64,000 bases of DNA from Sphingomonas faeni (GCF_023195535.1 NZ_JALPNF010000007.1:62001-126000); one strand, 5' to 3'; shown: positions 52,749-62,335, numbered from the stretch's first letter. Program-made: numbers and translations. Notes: generated by a model from the letters alone, not told the origin.

Positions 52749-53378
52749 TTACTTTCTTCCACCCGTTCGCCGTGGATCGTTCCAGCGGAAGGTGTTGTCG
52801 CTGACCGCTTCGCCGAACTTCTGGTTGGTCAGGCGGATCGTCGTCCGGTTGTTCTGGCTGTCGAGCGCGACCCAGCCTTGCAGCATCAGCCCGCCCGGTG
52901 CGGATGCGTTGCGGACGAACACCAGCGTGATCCGGCCATATTCGGGATGCTTGGGATCGTTAGCCTCGACCGACACGATCCGCTGGTCATAGCCGGGGAC
53001 GAGCTTGGCATAGCGCGTGATGTCGCGGGTCGGGTCGAGCAGCACGCCCAGCGGCGAGTTCTTGATCGGCCAGCGCTGCACCTGCTTCACCGAATAATCG
53101 ATGAAGGTCAGCGCGCCGCCCTCCGCGACGATCAGGATCGGCACGCCCTTTTCGTACTGGAAGCGCAGCTTGCCGGGCTTCTTCAGCGTCAGCACGCCGG
53201 TCAGCACCTTGCCGTTGCGATCGGCCTGCGAGAAATTCGCGGTCATCGTCTCGACCGATTGCAGATGCTTCTGCACGGCCGCAAGGTCGCCGGTGGCCTG
53301 TGCAGCGATCGGCGCGGGTACGGCAGCGACCGATAGGGCGGCGATCGTCGCGATCACCGCGGGGCGGGTATTGAACAT
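52749..53378 (-). CDS. lolA: Outer-membrane lipoprotein carrier protein LolA
   Basis: A 209-residue periplasmic chaperone with a signal peptide cut after PIAAQA (about residue 30). VETMTANFSQADRNGKVLTG and KPGKLRFQYEKGVPILIVAE are LolA motifs of the lipoprotein-binding half barrel. It ferries lipoproteins from LolCDE to the outer membrane. AAGGAG precedes the ATG at 53378, which fixes the start. ftsK, its common neighbour, lies 1.7 kb upstream beyond the porin gene. Confidence 0.93.
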   Translation of the reverse strand: MFNTRPAVIATIAALSVAAVPAPIAAQATGDLAAVQKHLQSVETMTANFSQADRNGKVLTGVLTLKKPGKLRFQYEKGVPILIVAEGGALTFIDYSVKQVQRWPIKNSPLGVLLDPTRDITRYAKLVPGYDQRIVSVEANDPKHPEYGRITLVFVRNASAPGGLMLQGWVALDSQNNRTTIRLTNQKFGEAVSDNTFRWNDPRRTGGRK

Positions 53379-53447
53379 CGAAATCTCCTTGGACCGCGGA
53401 CAATTGCCGCCCCGCGCTTGAACCGCCACTGAATTCGACGAGTTCCG

Positions 53448-54833
53448 TTACAGGGTAATCGCCGCCTTCATCCCGAGCACGCCGACGTCGTTGGCGTCAT
53501 GCACGCCGCCCGGGTTGTGGATGAACTGCACGTTCGGACGGAGTTCGAGCCACCGCGTCGGATGCACGCTGTAGTAGATCTCCGACGCGTATTCCGCACC
53601 TTGCACGGCAGGACGCGTCGGATCGAGTTCCTGCCCCTTCGCGACGCGCCCGTTCACGTTGGTCCGCGCGACGCCGAATCCGAGGATGTCCTCCGGCCGC
53701 CACGGGACCAGCCCCTTGTAGAACAGCCCCGCCGCGATCTGGTTGTCGGTCGTCGAGGTCGCGCGATCGGCCTGCGTCGCGTTGAGGAACACGCTGAGCC
53801 CGGTAACCGACTTGCCGTCCTTCGACGTGCCGGTGATCTGTTGCTGGAGATTGAAATACACGCCGTAGCGGGCGCTGCGGCGGAGCGGTGCGAGCCCCGT
53901 GATCGTGATCGGCTGGCGGTTCACGTCGTAGAACACGTCGTCGCCGTTCGACGTGTTGACCCAGCCGCCGACCTTGTACGCACCGACCCGGCCATCGTCG
54001 TTACCGCGATGCCATTCGGCTTCGACCGGTACGAGCACGCCGGTCGCGCCGTGGAAATGGCCGATCACGAAATCGTTATCAAGATTGCGCGGGTTCACTT
54101 CATAGACCCCGGCCTTGAGTGTCAGCTGCTCGTTCCGGTCGTAGCGGAGCCGCGCACCCCATTGCCCGACCGGCCAGTTCTGCCAGTAATCACCGACCAG
54201 ATTGCCCGGCTGTGCGCCGCAGAAACTGAGGTTCTGGAAATAGCAGGAGAAGACCGCGAAATCCTCGCCGGGATTGGTGCGGCCGATCTTCAGTTCGAGT
54301 TTCTCACCCAGCTTCTGCTCGTACCAGAATTGCGTCAGGCGCAGCGTCTGGCCGCGGCCGTACACTTCCTGCACCTGTTGCAGCACGCCCAGATTGGCAT
54401 CCGCACCCAGGTCACGTCCGCGCCGATAGGTGAGGGTGGCCTGGAATGCGCCGCCTTGGAGCCCGATCACCTTGTCGAGATCGAGCAGCATGCCGACGTC
54501 GAACTGCCCCGTCTCGCGCAGCAGCTTCCGGTCGCCGCCTGCAAAATTATACCCGCTTTCCGACGCATAACGCGCGCTGACGCCGATCCCGCGCTCGGTC
54601 AGACGTTTGCGGATATCGAACCAGTCGGCGAACAGCCCGGGTGGCGGGGTACGCTGCGTATCGGCGGTCAGTGCCGAGGGCGACAGATCGCTGTCGCGGC
54701 GGACGCCGGCGCGGGGACGGTGCTGCGTGTCGGTGGTGGAGCTGCCGGGGGTCTGTTTAGGCGCCTCCTGCGCGCCGGCTATACCCGGGATGGTCAGTGC
54801 CAAAGCCGCCGCACAGAACCGCCGATACCCCAT
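53448..54833 (-). CDS. Carbohydrate-selective porin, OprB family
   Basis: A 461-residue outer-membrane protein. The signal peptide MGYRRFCAAALALTIPGIAG leads into a Ser/Thr-rich segment, then the OprB barrel: QATLTYRRGRDLG, FWYEQKLGEKLELKIGRTNP, DYWQNWPVGQWGARLRY and a C-terminal strand ending LGMKAAITL. OprB porins take up glucose and other sugars. AGGTGG lies upstream of the chosen ATG. The gene separates lolA from ftsK, an insertion relative to their usual pairing. Confidence 0.9.
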   Translation of the reverse strand: MGYRRFCAAALALTIPGIAGAQEAPKQTPGSSTTDTQHRPRAGVRRDSDLSPSALTADTQRTPPPGLFADWFDIRKRLTERGIGVSARYASESGYNFAGGDRKLLRETGQFDVGMLLDLDKVIGLQGGAFQATLTYRRGRDLGADANLGVLQQVQEVYGRGQTLRLTQFWYEQKLGEKLELKIGRTNPGEDFAVFSCYFQNLSFCGAQPGNLVGDYWQNWPVGQWGARLRYDRNEQLTLKAGVYEVNPRNLDNDFVIGHFHGATGVLVPVEAEWHRGNDDGRVGAYKVGGWVNTSNGDDVFYDVNRQPITITGLAPLRRSARYGVYFNLQQQITGTSKDGKSVTGLSVFLNATQADRATSTTDNQIAAGLFYKGLVPWRPEDILGFGVARTNVNGRVAKGQELDPTRPAVQGAEYASEIYYSVHPTRWLELRPNVQFIHNPGGVHDANDVGVLGMKAAITL

Positions 54834-54927
54834 CACGTCCACCTGTTTTTCGTAACCTGTACCAGCCCCGTATACCGGGCCTCGACCGTCCGAAACCCTC
54901 CGGAAGAGTGAAGGCGGGATTACAGGA

Positions 54928-55052
54928 ATCCTCCCCCGCCAGGGGGAGGTGGCTGGCACTTGCCAGACGGAGGGCGCGGAAAGGGATCACCATCGTTCCG
55001 TGTCCTCCCCCTCCGTCACCTGCGGTGCCACCTCCCTCTGGCGGGGGAGGAT
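54928..55052. repeat. Intergenic inverted-repeat element, family A (copy 4)
   Basis: ATCCTCCCCCGCCAGGGGGA then GGTGGCTGGCACTTGCCAG; right part CCTCCCCCTCCGTCACCTGC then CTGGCGGGGGAGGAT. Nearly the same sequence as 10651. Lies between ftsK and the porin gene. Confidence 0.88.
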
Positions 55053-55065
55053 CGTTAGATCGACG

Positions 55066-57375
55066 CTAGATCGCATGCCCTTCGGTATCGCGCAGCACTT
55101 CGCGGCGGCCGACATGATCCGGGCGACCGACGATGCCGTCCTTCTCCATCCGCTCGATCAACCGCGCGGCCGAATTATACCCGATCCGCAACTGCCGCTG
55201 GAGCCACGAGGTCGACGCCTTCTGCGACTCGCAGACCAGCTGGATCGCCTGGCGATATTGCTGATCCTCGGCCGAATCCTCTCCGGTCGGCGAACCCTCC
55301 AAGGCGAAGCTCTCCTCCGGCTCCTCGGTCACCGACGAGATGTAATCCGGCAGCCCCTGCGAGCGCCAGTGATCCGCCACCAGCCGCACTTCGTCGTCGG
55401 TCACGAACGGCCCGTGCACACGGACGATGCCCTTGCCGCCGGGCATGTAGAGCATGTCGCCCTTGCCCAGCAGCTGCTCGGCGCCCTGCTCGCCGAGAAT
55501 GGTCCGCGAATCGATCTTCGACGTGACGTGGAAGCTGATCCGCGTCGGCAGGTTCGCCTTGATGACGCCGGTGATGACGTCGACCGACGGCCGCTGCGTC
55601 GCCATGATCAGGTGGATGCCCGCCGCGCGCGCCTTCTGCGCGAGCCGCTGGATGAGGAATTCGACCTCCTTGCCCGCGGTCATCATCAGGTCGGCGAGCT
55701 CGTCGACGATCACGACGATCTGCGGCAGCACGTCGTATTCGAGCTTCTCCTCCTCGTACATCGGCGCGCCGGTATCGGGATGATAGCCGGTCTGCACCTT
55801 CCGCCCGAGCGGCTGCCCCTTGGCCTTCGCGCCGCGCACCTTGTCGTTGAAGCCGGCAAGGCTGCGCACACCTACGGAGGACATCTGGCGATAGCGATCC
55901 TCCATCGTCTCGACCGCCCATTTCAGCGCGCGCACGGCCTTTGCAGGGTCGGTCACGACCGGCGACAACAGATGCGGAATGTCGTCGTACATGCTCAGTT
56001 CGAGCATCTTCGGATCGATCATGATCATCCGGCACTGGTTCGGCGTCAGCTTGTACAGCAGCGACAGGATCATGCTGTTCAGCCCGACCGACTTGCCCGA
56101 GCCGGTGGTACCCGCGACCAGCAGATGCGGCATCGGCGCGAGATCGGCGATCACCGAATCGCCCGCAATGTTCTTGCCGAGGATGATCGGCAACTGCGCC
56201 GACTGGTCCTCGAACGTCTGGCTGCCGACGAGTTCGTGCAGACTGACCGCCTCGCGCCGCGCATTCGGCAGCTCGATACCGATCACGTTGCGCCCCGGGA
56301 TCACCGCCACACGCGCGGAAATCGCGGACATGTTGCGCGCGATATCGTCGGCCAGCGCGATCACCCGGCTGGCCTTGACGCCGGGGGCAGGCTCCAGCTC
56401 GTACATCGTCACGACCGGACCCGGCCGCACCTCGATGATCGACCCGGTCACCTTGAAATCGTCGAGCACGTTCTCGAGCAACCGCGCGTTGCGTTCCAGC
56501 CCCGCTTTGTCGATCACGTTGCCCTGGCTCGGCGGCGACGGCGTCAGCAGGTCGAGGCTCGGCAGCGTGAAATTGTCGCGCAGGTCGAGCGACGACTGGC
56601 GCTCCTTGGGTTTAGCCTGACTTGGCGCGCTCTGGCGGTCGGCGATGACGGGGGCAGGGCGCGGGTCCGGCTCGGCGATCGCGCGCGGTTCGACCGGCTT
56701 GCGCGTCAGCGTCAACGGTTCGTCGTCCTCGTCGATCTCCGCAAAGCCGTCATAGCCGAGCGCCTCGGTGCGATTGCGGCGGGGGAAGCGCCATTTGCGC
56801 TCGCCGAGATCGATCTCGATGCTCTTGCCCCACACGATCGCGCCCGCGATCGCCGCGATCAGCCCGACCGCGCGGCCGGACCACAGCTCGGCGACCGGCT
56901 GGCCGATGAAGCTCAGCCCCCAATGCACCGCGCTCGCGACGGACAGGCCGATCACCCCACCCCAACCGGCGGGCAGCGCCAGCACCGACGTGCCCGACAC
57001 GAACGCCAGCGCGCTCGCCATCAGCGCGACGCCGATCGCGGCCCCGCGCAACATCCGCCCCCAGCGTCCCAGCGGCAGATCGCGCCACAGCCGCATCCCC
57101 AGGATCGGACCGATCGGCAGCAGCAACGCGACCGCCGGCCCGAACAGGGTCAGCGCGATATCGGCGAACCAGGCGCCCGGCGGCCCGACCAGATTGTCCG
57201 GATACCCGCCCGATGCGGTGTTCAACGCCGCGTCGCTCGGGTGATAGCTCGCCAGCGCCAGCGCCATCAGCAGCGTGCCGACGAACAACGCGATCGCCGC
57301 GATCAGCGCGCCGCTGCGCACCGCACCCGCCTTCACCGTCTCACGCCACAAGGCTGGCTGCGCGCGGCTGGCCAT
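55066..57375 (-). CDS. ftsK: DNA translocase FtsK
   Basis: A 769-residue septal DNA pump. Four or five N-terminal membrane helices (to about residue 190) anchor it at the division site; a linker follows. The motor has Walker A AGTTGSGKSVGLNSM, Walker B IVVIVDELADLMM and QRPSVDVITGVIKAN. The C-terminal gamma domain (STSWLQRQLRIGYNSAARLI) reads KOPS sequences and activates XerD. It clears the terminus at division. Confidence 0.96.
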   Translation of the reverse strand: MASRAQPALWRETVKAGAVRSGALIAAIALFVGTLLMALALASYHPSDAALNTASGGYPDNLVGPPGAWFADIALTLFGPAVALLLPIGPILGMRLWRDLPLGRWGRMLRGAAIGVALMASALAFVSGTSVLALPAGWGGVIGLSVASAVHWGLSFIGQPVAELWSGRAVGLIAAIAGAIVWGKSIEIDLGERKWRFPRRNRTEALGYDGFAEIDEDDEPLTLTRKPVEPRAIAEPDPRPAPVIADRQSAPSQAKPKERQSSLDLRDNFTLPSLDLLTPSPPSQGNVIDKAGLERNARLLENVLDDFKVTGSIIEVRPGPVVTMYELEPAPGVKASRVIALADDIARNMSAISARVAVIPGRNVIGIELPNARREAVSLHELVGSQTFEDQSAQLPIILGKNIAGDSVIADLAPMPHLLVAGTTGSGKSVGLNSMILSLLYKLTPNQCRMIMIDPKMLELSMYDDIPHLLSPVVTDPAKAVRALKWAVETMEDRYRQMSSVGVRSLAGFNDKVRGAKAKGQPLGRKVQTGYHPDTGAPMYEEEKLEYDVLPQIVVIVDELADLMMTAGKEVEFLIQRLAQKARAAGIHLIMATQRPSVDVITGVIKANLPTRISFHVTSKIDSRTILGEQGAEQLLGKGDMLYMPGGKGIVRVHGPFVTDDEVRLVADHWRSQGLPDYISSVTEEPEESFALEGSPTGEDSAEDQQYRQAIQLVCESQKASTSWLQRQLRIGYNSAARLIERMEKDGIVGRPDHVGRREVLRDTEGHAI

Positions 57376-57518
57376 GACCCGTAATCTCCAGTTGCAGTAT
57401 AATGCGGAAATGCATCGTCCTCGACAGGCGCAACGTCAAGGTAACCACGCGACAACACGGGTTAAGCTGCGCCCGGATCGGCGTTGGCAGCGACCGGCTG
57501 GCGGGATAAAGCGGCCTT

Positions 57519-58733
57519 ATGGACACAGATGTAATCATCCTCGGTGGCGGGCTGGTCGGCGCGACGCTCGCCGTGGCGCTCGACGTGCACGGCATTTCGA
57601 CGATCGTGATCGACCCAGCCGACCCCGCGGTGACGCTGGCGCCGGGCTTCGACGGCCGCGCCTCGGCCGTCGCGAGCGCGAGCCACCGCATGCTCGACGC
57701 GATCGGCATCGGCGCGACGCTGGCGGGGCAGGGCTGTGCGATCCGCCAGATCCGCGTCAGCGACGGGCTGGAGCCGGGCAAGCTCGATTTCGTCCCCGAC
57801 GCCGACGATGGCGCGCTCGGCACGATGTACGAGAACAAGCTGCTCCGTCGCACGCTGTTCGACGCCGCGACCGCCGCGCCGCATGTCGACCTCCGCATGA
57901 AGACGCGCGCGACCTCGGTCGACCGCGCCGAATCGGGCGTCACCGTCACGCTCGAGTCCGGCGATATTGTCCGTGCACCGCTGCTGATCGCCGCGGAGGG
58001 CCGCAACTCGCCGACCCGCGAGGCTGCCGGCATCACGATCGCGCGCTGGTCCTACGAGCACACCGCGATCATCGCCGCATTCCACCACGAACGCCCGCAC
58101 GAGGACGTGGCGTACGAGATCTTCTATGCGAGCGGCCCGTTCGCGCTGCTCCCGCTCCCCGACGACGCCGACGGCCACCGCTCGGCGATCGTCTGGACGG
58201 TCGACGCGAAGAACGCCCCCGGCATGCTCAAGCTCGGCGACCGCGCGTTCCTCGCCGAAGCGGAAAAGAGCATGGGCGGCTTCCTCGGCAAGCTCTCGAT
58301 GGCCACGCCGCGCTCGTCCTATCCGCTCGGTTTCCACCACGCCGCACGCATCACCGACACGCGGCTTGCGCTGGTCGGCGACGCCGGCCACGGCATCCAC
58401 CCGATCGCCGGGCAGGGCCTCAACCTCGGCTTCCGCGATGTCGCGACGCTCGTCGAAGTGCTGGTCGAGGGCAAGCGCCTCGGCCTCGACCTCGGCGACG
58501 CCGCGCTACTCGCGCGTTACCAGCGCTGGCGCGGGCTCGACACGTTCATGACCGCTGCCGCCACCGACACGCTCACCCGCCTGTTCGGCCTCCCCGGCAA
58601 GACCGCCAGCGCCGTTCGCCGGTTCGGCATCAGCGCGGTCAACGCGATCCCGCCGCTCAAGGACCGCTTCATGGCCGAGGCGCGGGGCGAATCGGGTGAT
58701 TTACCAAAGCTGCTTCAGGGGATGACGGTCTAG
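57519..58733 (+). CDS. UbiH/UbiF/COQ6 family FAD monooxygenase (ubiquinone synthesis)
   Basis: A 404-residue flavin hydroxylase. The FAD motif IILGGGLVGATLAVALDVHG, the DG motif region LLIAAEGRNSPTREAAGI and the GD motif LVGDAGHGIHPIAGQGLNLG are all present. It hydroxylates a ring position of the ubiquinone precursor; which carbon (UbiH, UbiF, UbiI or UbiL type) is not clear from sequence. Divergent from ftsK with a 143-bp shared leader. Confidence 0.9.
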   Translation: MDTDVIILGGGLVGATLAVALDVHGISTIVIDPADPAVTLAPGFDGRASAVASASHRMLDAIGIGATLAGQGCAIRQIRVSDGLEPGKLDFVPDADDGALGTMYENKLLRRTLFDAATAAPHVDLRMKTRATSVDRAESGVTVTLESGDIVRAPLLIAAEGRNSPTREAAGITIARWSYEHTAIIAAFHHERPHEDVAYEIFYASGPFALLPLPDDADGHRSAIVWTVDAKNAPGMLKLGDRAFLAEAEKSMGGFLGKLSMATPRSSYPLGFHHAARITDTRLALVGDAGHGIHPIAGQGLNLGFRDVATLVEVLVEGKRLGLDLGDAALLARYQRWRGLDTFMTAAATDTLTRLFGLPGKTASAVRRFGISAVNAIPPLKDRFMAEARGESGDLPKLLQGMTV

Positions 58734-58820
58734 GTCTGTTCGACGTCCAAGATTGCTGATCCACCCAATTGCTGAATTGCCGGTCAGCCCGAAACAGGTC
58801 AGCATACCCCGCATCGACAA

Positions 58821-58928
58821 GCGCCTCCCCGGCGGAGGCCGGGGTCTAGGTGGGGAACGGTGGTAACGACGGACAGTCCTTCATTACACCGGCCTGTCCA
58901 CTTGGACCCCGGCCTCCGCCGGAGGTGA
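58821..58928. repeat. Intergenic inverted-repeat element, family E (copy 2)
   Basis: CGCCTCCCCGGCGGAGGCCG then GGGTCTAGGTGG; right half CCACTTGGACCCCGGCCTCC then GCCGGAGGTG. Related to 6721 in outer arms but with a different centre. It makes up most of the 302 bp between ubiH and bluB. Confidence 0.82.
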
Positions 58929-59035
58929 GCACTCGGAGCGTGGACCACCGAACAAGTCTGAGGTGCCGGAAGGTCGGCAAAATCTCGATCGAGACGAGCG
59001 AGAACGCAACGCCGAGCCGTGTTAGTGAAAGCGTG

Positions 59036-59698
59036 ATGACCACCATGTCGGCCTCTGAACACCACACAGACCCCATGCCCGCATTCGAAACCTTCGAGCA
59101 CCAACTTGCCGCGCTGATCCGCTGGCGCCGCGACGTCCGGCATTTCCGGCGAGATCCGATCGACCCCACGCTACTGTCCAGCCTGCTCGATCTGGCCAAC
59201 CTCGCGCCGTCGGTAGGCCTCAGCCAGCCATGGCGCTTCGTCACGGTCGACGATCCCGACCGTCGCGCCGCGGTCCGCGCAACCTTCGCCGCCTGCAACA
59301 CGCAGGCACTCGCGGCGCAGTCGCCGACGCGCGCCGACCGGTACGCGCGGTTGAAGCTCGCGGGCCTCGACGACGCACCCTGCCATCTCGCGGTCTTCGT
59401 CGACCCAGACCCGCAACAGGGCCACGGCCTGGGACGACAGACGATGCCCGAAACCGCAGCCTATTCGGCGGTCATGGCGCTCCACACCTTATGGCTGGCG
59501 GCGCGCTGCTTAGGCCTGGGGCTCGGCTGGGTATCGATCCTCGATGCCGCCCGCGTCCGCGATGCGCTCGACCTTCCCGAAAACTGGCACCTGATCGGCT
59601 ATGTCTGCATCGGCTATCCGGCGGTCGACAGCGACACGCCCGAACTGGAACGCGAAGGCTGGGAGCGTCGGCAACCGATCGAGGTCACCCGGCGCTAG
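59036..59698 (+). CDS. bluB: 5,6-dimethylbenzimidazole synthase BluB
   Basis: A 220-residue flavodestructase of the nitroreductase fold. RWRRDVRHFRRDPIDPTLL, LANLAPSVGLSQPWRFV and MPETAAYSAVMALHTLWLAA with RCLGLGLGWVSILD fit BluB, which splits FMN to form the lower ligand of vitamin B12. Several starts are possible (59036, 59045, 59075). No other cobalamin gene and no cobalamin riboswitch were seen nearby, so a general nitroreductase is the alternative. Confidence 0.85.
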   Translation: MTTMSASEHHTDPMPAFETFEHQLAALIRWRRDVRHFRRDPIDPTLLSSLLDLANLAPSVGLSQPWRFVTVDDPDRRAAVRATFAACNTQALAAQSPTRADRYARLKLAGLDDAPCHLAVFVDPDPQQGHGLGRQTMPETAAYSAVMALHTLWLAARCLGLGLGWVSILDAARVRDALDLPENWHLIGYVCIGYPAVDSDTPELEREGWERRQPIEVTRR

Positions 59699-59714
59699 GC
59701 GAAATCATGCAGCG

Positions 59715-60329
59715 TTACGCCTTGAGCCGTTCGATCTGCCGGTCGTGAACGCGGGACAATACGAGCAGCGCGAGCGATGCACCGACAAGGCACATCAGCA
59801 TATCCCACTGCGTATCCCATGCGTCGCCTTGCGTTCCCAGGAAAGCATCCGCGCCCTGGCCCAGCGACACTGCGGCACCAAACTCGATCAATTCGTACAG
59901 CGCGCTGACGCTGAGACAATAGGCCAGCACGGTAACGGCCAATAGTCGCGGCGCGGTGATCGCCCCGGTCCGCACCAGAACTTCCCGCAACACGATCGCG
60001 GGCACGAAGCCCTGCATCAAATGGCCGAACCGATCATACGGATTGCGCGTGAGATGCAGCATGTCCTGGACCGCGAAACCGATCGGTACGCGGGCATAGG
60101 TGTATGCGCCGCCGATCATCAGGACGAGGCCGTGGAGCGCAATCAGGACGAGTGCGAGGGTCGTAAACGAGAAGCTTCGTCGCAGCGTGATCAGTATCGG
60201 AAAGGCGATCAGGACGGGCGCGATCTCCATCCACCACGTCGCGCGATCGAACGGCGCCCAGCCCGACGCGACCAGCCCGATGCTCCAAACCGCGCCGAGA
60301 CCCCAGAGGCGGCGGTCGGTCGATGGCAT
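59715..60329 (-). CDS. YjdF family membrane protein (DUF2238)
   Basis: A 204-residue inner-membrane protein with six or so helices. The DUF2238 signature NPYDRFGHLMQGFVPAIVLR and the later YELIEFGAAVSLGQGADAF with GDAWDTQWDM are intact. Function unknown. The start shares one base with the Trm112 stop (TGATG), so it ends a four-gene cnoX-LON-trm112-yjdF run. Confidence 0.88.
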   Translation of the reverse strand: MPSTDRRLWGLGAVWSIGLVASGWAPFDRATWWMEIAPVLIAFPILITLRRSFSFTTLALVLIALHGLVLMIGGAYTYARVPIGFAVQDMLHLTRNPYDRFGHLMQGFVPAIVLREVLVRTGAITAPRLLAVTVLAYCLSVSALYELIEFGAAVSLGQGADAFLGTQGDAWDTQWDMLMCLVGASLALLVLSRVHDRQIERLKA

Positions 60330-60517
60330 CAGTCTGATACGCGCCCATCGAGCTGCCGTGCTTCCTCCACCAGCATAACCGGGACGCCGTCCTTGATCGG
60401 ATAGGCCAGGCCCGCCGCGTCCGAGACGAGTTCCTGCGCTGCCTCGTCATAGCGCAGCGGCGTACGAGTCGCGGGGCAAACCAAGCGTTCGAGTAGCCAC
60501 GGATCGAGCGTGCTCAC
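60329..60517 (-). CDS. Trm112/YcaR family small protein
   Basis: A 62-residue Trm112-like protein: [18 protein letters not shown], then [20 protein letters not shown]. Only one cysteine of the zinc knuckle remains, as in many bacterial YcaR proteins. Eukaryotic Trm112 activates methyltransferases; the bacterial role is undefined. GTG start overlaps the LON-domain stop (GTGA). Confidence 0.88.
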   Translation of the reverse strand: MSTLDPWLLERLVCPATRTPLRYDEAAQELVSDAAGLAYPIKDGVPVMLVEEARQLDGRVSD

Positions 60518-61155
60518 TGCAACGTCACCGATTCGTCGCCGTCATGCCGGCCGAAGAACTGCATCAGCTGGATGATCAGTTCGGCGCGCTGTTCGATATC
60601 CGGTGCCTCGAGCAACGCCTGCTTCGCGGCCGCATCGAACGGCGCGATCTGCGCGATGCCGTTGACGAGGCTCTCGTCGTCGAGCCGCCCGACCGCATCC
60701 CAATCGACCGCATAGCCCTGCATGTCCGCGAACCGACGCGATTCCAGTTCCAGCGACGAGCGTCGCCCCAGCGACAGCGAATCGTCCTCGATCAACGGCA
60801 GCAACTCCGCCTCGACCTGACGGAACGCGGTCGTCACGTCCAACTCGCGGACGATCCGGAACAGCGCGACGCCCTCGAGCACGACGTTGTAGCGCCCGTC
60901 GTCGAGCGCCTCGACCTCGGCGATCTTGCCGACGCAACCGATGTCGTACAGCGCGTCCGCGTCATCATGCGGTCCGCCCCGCGGCTGGATCATCCCGATC
61001 CGCCGGTCGCGCGCCATCGCATCGCTGATCATCGCCCGATAGCGCGGCTCGAACATGTGCAGCGGCAGGTGCATGCCCGGGAACAACAGCGCCCCCGGCA
61101 GCGGGAAGATCGACAGACGCGTAGTAGCGCGCGGGGGGGCGGACTCGATGGTCAT
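60514..61155 (-). CDS. LON substrate-binding domain protein
   Basis: A 213-residue stand-alone Lon N-terminal domain: [20 protein letters not shown] with [20 protein letters not shown] and IGMIQPRGG, then a helical end. It lacks the ATPase and protease parts of Lon. Function not established. It overlaps cnoX upstream (ATGA) and trm112 downstream (GTGA), so the redox chaperone and this domain are co-expressed. Confidence 0.9.
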   Translation of the reverse strand: MTIESAPPRATTRLSIFPLPGALLFPGMHLPLHMFEPRYRAMISDAMARDRRIGMIQPRGGPHDDADALYDIGCVGKIAEVEALDDGRYNVVLEGVALFRIVRELDVTTAFRQVEAELLPLIEDDSLSLGRRSSLELESRRFADMQGYAVDWDAVGRLDDESLVNGIAQIAPFDAAAKQALLEAPDIEQRAELIIQLMQFFGRHDGDESVTLQ

Positions 61156-62063
61156 CCGAACAGGATCGCAGACAGACGCCGCCGCTGTCCAGAGACCCAT
61201 GGGTCTTCGAGCCCGACGACCTCGAACAATTTCAGCAACTGCGCGCGTGCCGCGCCCTCGTTCCAGTCGCGCTCGGTGGCGATGATGCCGAGGAACGTGT
61301 CCGCGGCGGCATCGCGGTCGTTCGCCGCCATCTGGCCGTTGGCGAGCGCGAACCGGGCGTCGAGGTCATCGGGATTGGCCTCGACTGCGGCGATCAGCGG
61401 CGACAGGTCGGCGACCGGGGGCGCCGACTGCGCGAGCGCGAGCGCGGCCTGCGCGCGGGTGATCGCCGGATCCTTGGCGATCGCCGGATCGAGGTTCGCC
61501 AGCCAGTCGCTCGCCTCGTCGAACTGCCCGGTCGCGACCAGCGCGCGGACGAACCCGGCATGGACCGCGGGATGCTCGGGTGCGATCTCGGCGATCTCGC
61601 GGAAAATGCCGAGCGCGCGCTCGCCGTCGCCCTCGGCCAGCGCCGCTTCGCCCACCGCGATCAACGGCTCGATATCGGGCGCCGCGTCCGTCGCGTCCGC
61701 CTCGATCGGCAGCTGCTTGAGCAACTGGTCGAGGATCACGCGCAGCTGCGATTCGGTCCGCGCGCTGGTCATGTCGGCGACCAGCTGGCCCTGGAACATC
61801 GCATAGACGGTCGGGATCGACTTGATCTGGAATTGCGCGGCGATGAACTGGTTCTTGTCGGTATCGACCTTGGCCAGCACGACGCCCTTGTCGGCATAAT
61901 CGGCGGCGACCTTTTCCAGCGTCGGCGTCAACGCCTTGCACGGCCCGCACCATTCCGCCCAGAAATCGATGATCACGAGCTTCGTCATCGACGGTTCGAC
62001 GACATCGCGACGGAACGCCTCGACGGCATCCTTCTCCGCGGGGGACATTCCAAGCGTGGCCAA
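61152..62063 (-). CDS. cnoX: Thioredoxin-TPR co-chaperone CnoX (YbbN)
   Basis: About 303 residues: a thioredoxin domain (VIIDFWAEWCGPCKALTPTL with the full CGPC pair, and KSIPTVYAMFQG) followed by TPR-like helices to the C-terminus. CnoX protects proteins from oxidation and passes them to GroEL. Unlike E. coli YbbN this one keeps both active cysteines. There is no ATG at the natural N-terminus; TTG at 62063 has GGGAG 6 bp upstream and is preferred to TTG 62069 or ATG 62048. Confidence 0.92.
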   Translation of the reverse strand: MATLGMSPAEKDAVEAFRRDVVEPSMTKLVIIDFWAEWCGPCKALTPTLEKVAADYADKGVVLAKVDTDKNQFIAAQFQIKSIPTVYAMFQGQLVADMTSARTESQLRVILDQLLKQLPIEADATDAAPDIEPLIAVGEAALAEGDGERALGIFREIAEIAPEHPAVHAGFVRALVATGQFDEASDWLANLDPAIAKDPAITRAQAALALAQSAPPVADLSPLIAAVEANPDDLDARFALANGQMAANDRDAAADTFLGIIATERDWNEGAARAQLLKLFEVVGLEDPWVSGQRRRLSAILFG

Positions 62064-62201
62064 GTTCAACTCCCGTGTAATTCTTGCGCGCTATCTGGGG
62101 GGCGCTTGCGGCGAATGCCACCTCTGCAGCGTACCTCTAGAGCATCGCGCTCGCAATTCCACGTGGCGGCGGCGGCGTTGAAGCGACCGGTGGTCATTGG
62201 T

Positions 62202-62335
62202 CCGTCATCCCAAACCCGTCATCCCAAGCCCGTCACCCCCAAGCCCGTCGCCCCCAAGCCCGTCGCCCCCAAGCCCGTCGCCCCCAAGCCCGTCGCCCCC
62301 AAGCCCGTCGCCCCCAAGCCCGTCGCCCCAGCGAA
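62202..62335. repeat. 15-bp tandem repeat array
   Basis: The unit CCGTCGCCCCCAAGC repeats at a 15-bp period, with CGTCG starts at 62246, 62261, 62276, 62291, 62306 and 62321, preceded by variant units with CGTCAC and CGTCAT. The unit equals the left end of the family C element (CCGTCACCCCAGC...), into which the array runs. It seems to be an expansion of that arm. Confidence 0.9.

Noticed and set aside
54949..57384. An 811-codon open frame antisense to ftsK
   Set aside because: Composition typical of an antisense shadow (His/Arg/Asp-rich); FtsK is intact on the minus strand.
58734..59035. Cobalamin riboswitch before bluB
   Set aside because: The region is mostly a family E repeat and lacks the B12-box sequence.
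62202..62335. CRISPR array
   Set aside because: Units are 15 bp, directly adjacent with no spacers, and no cas gene is present. It is a minisatellite.
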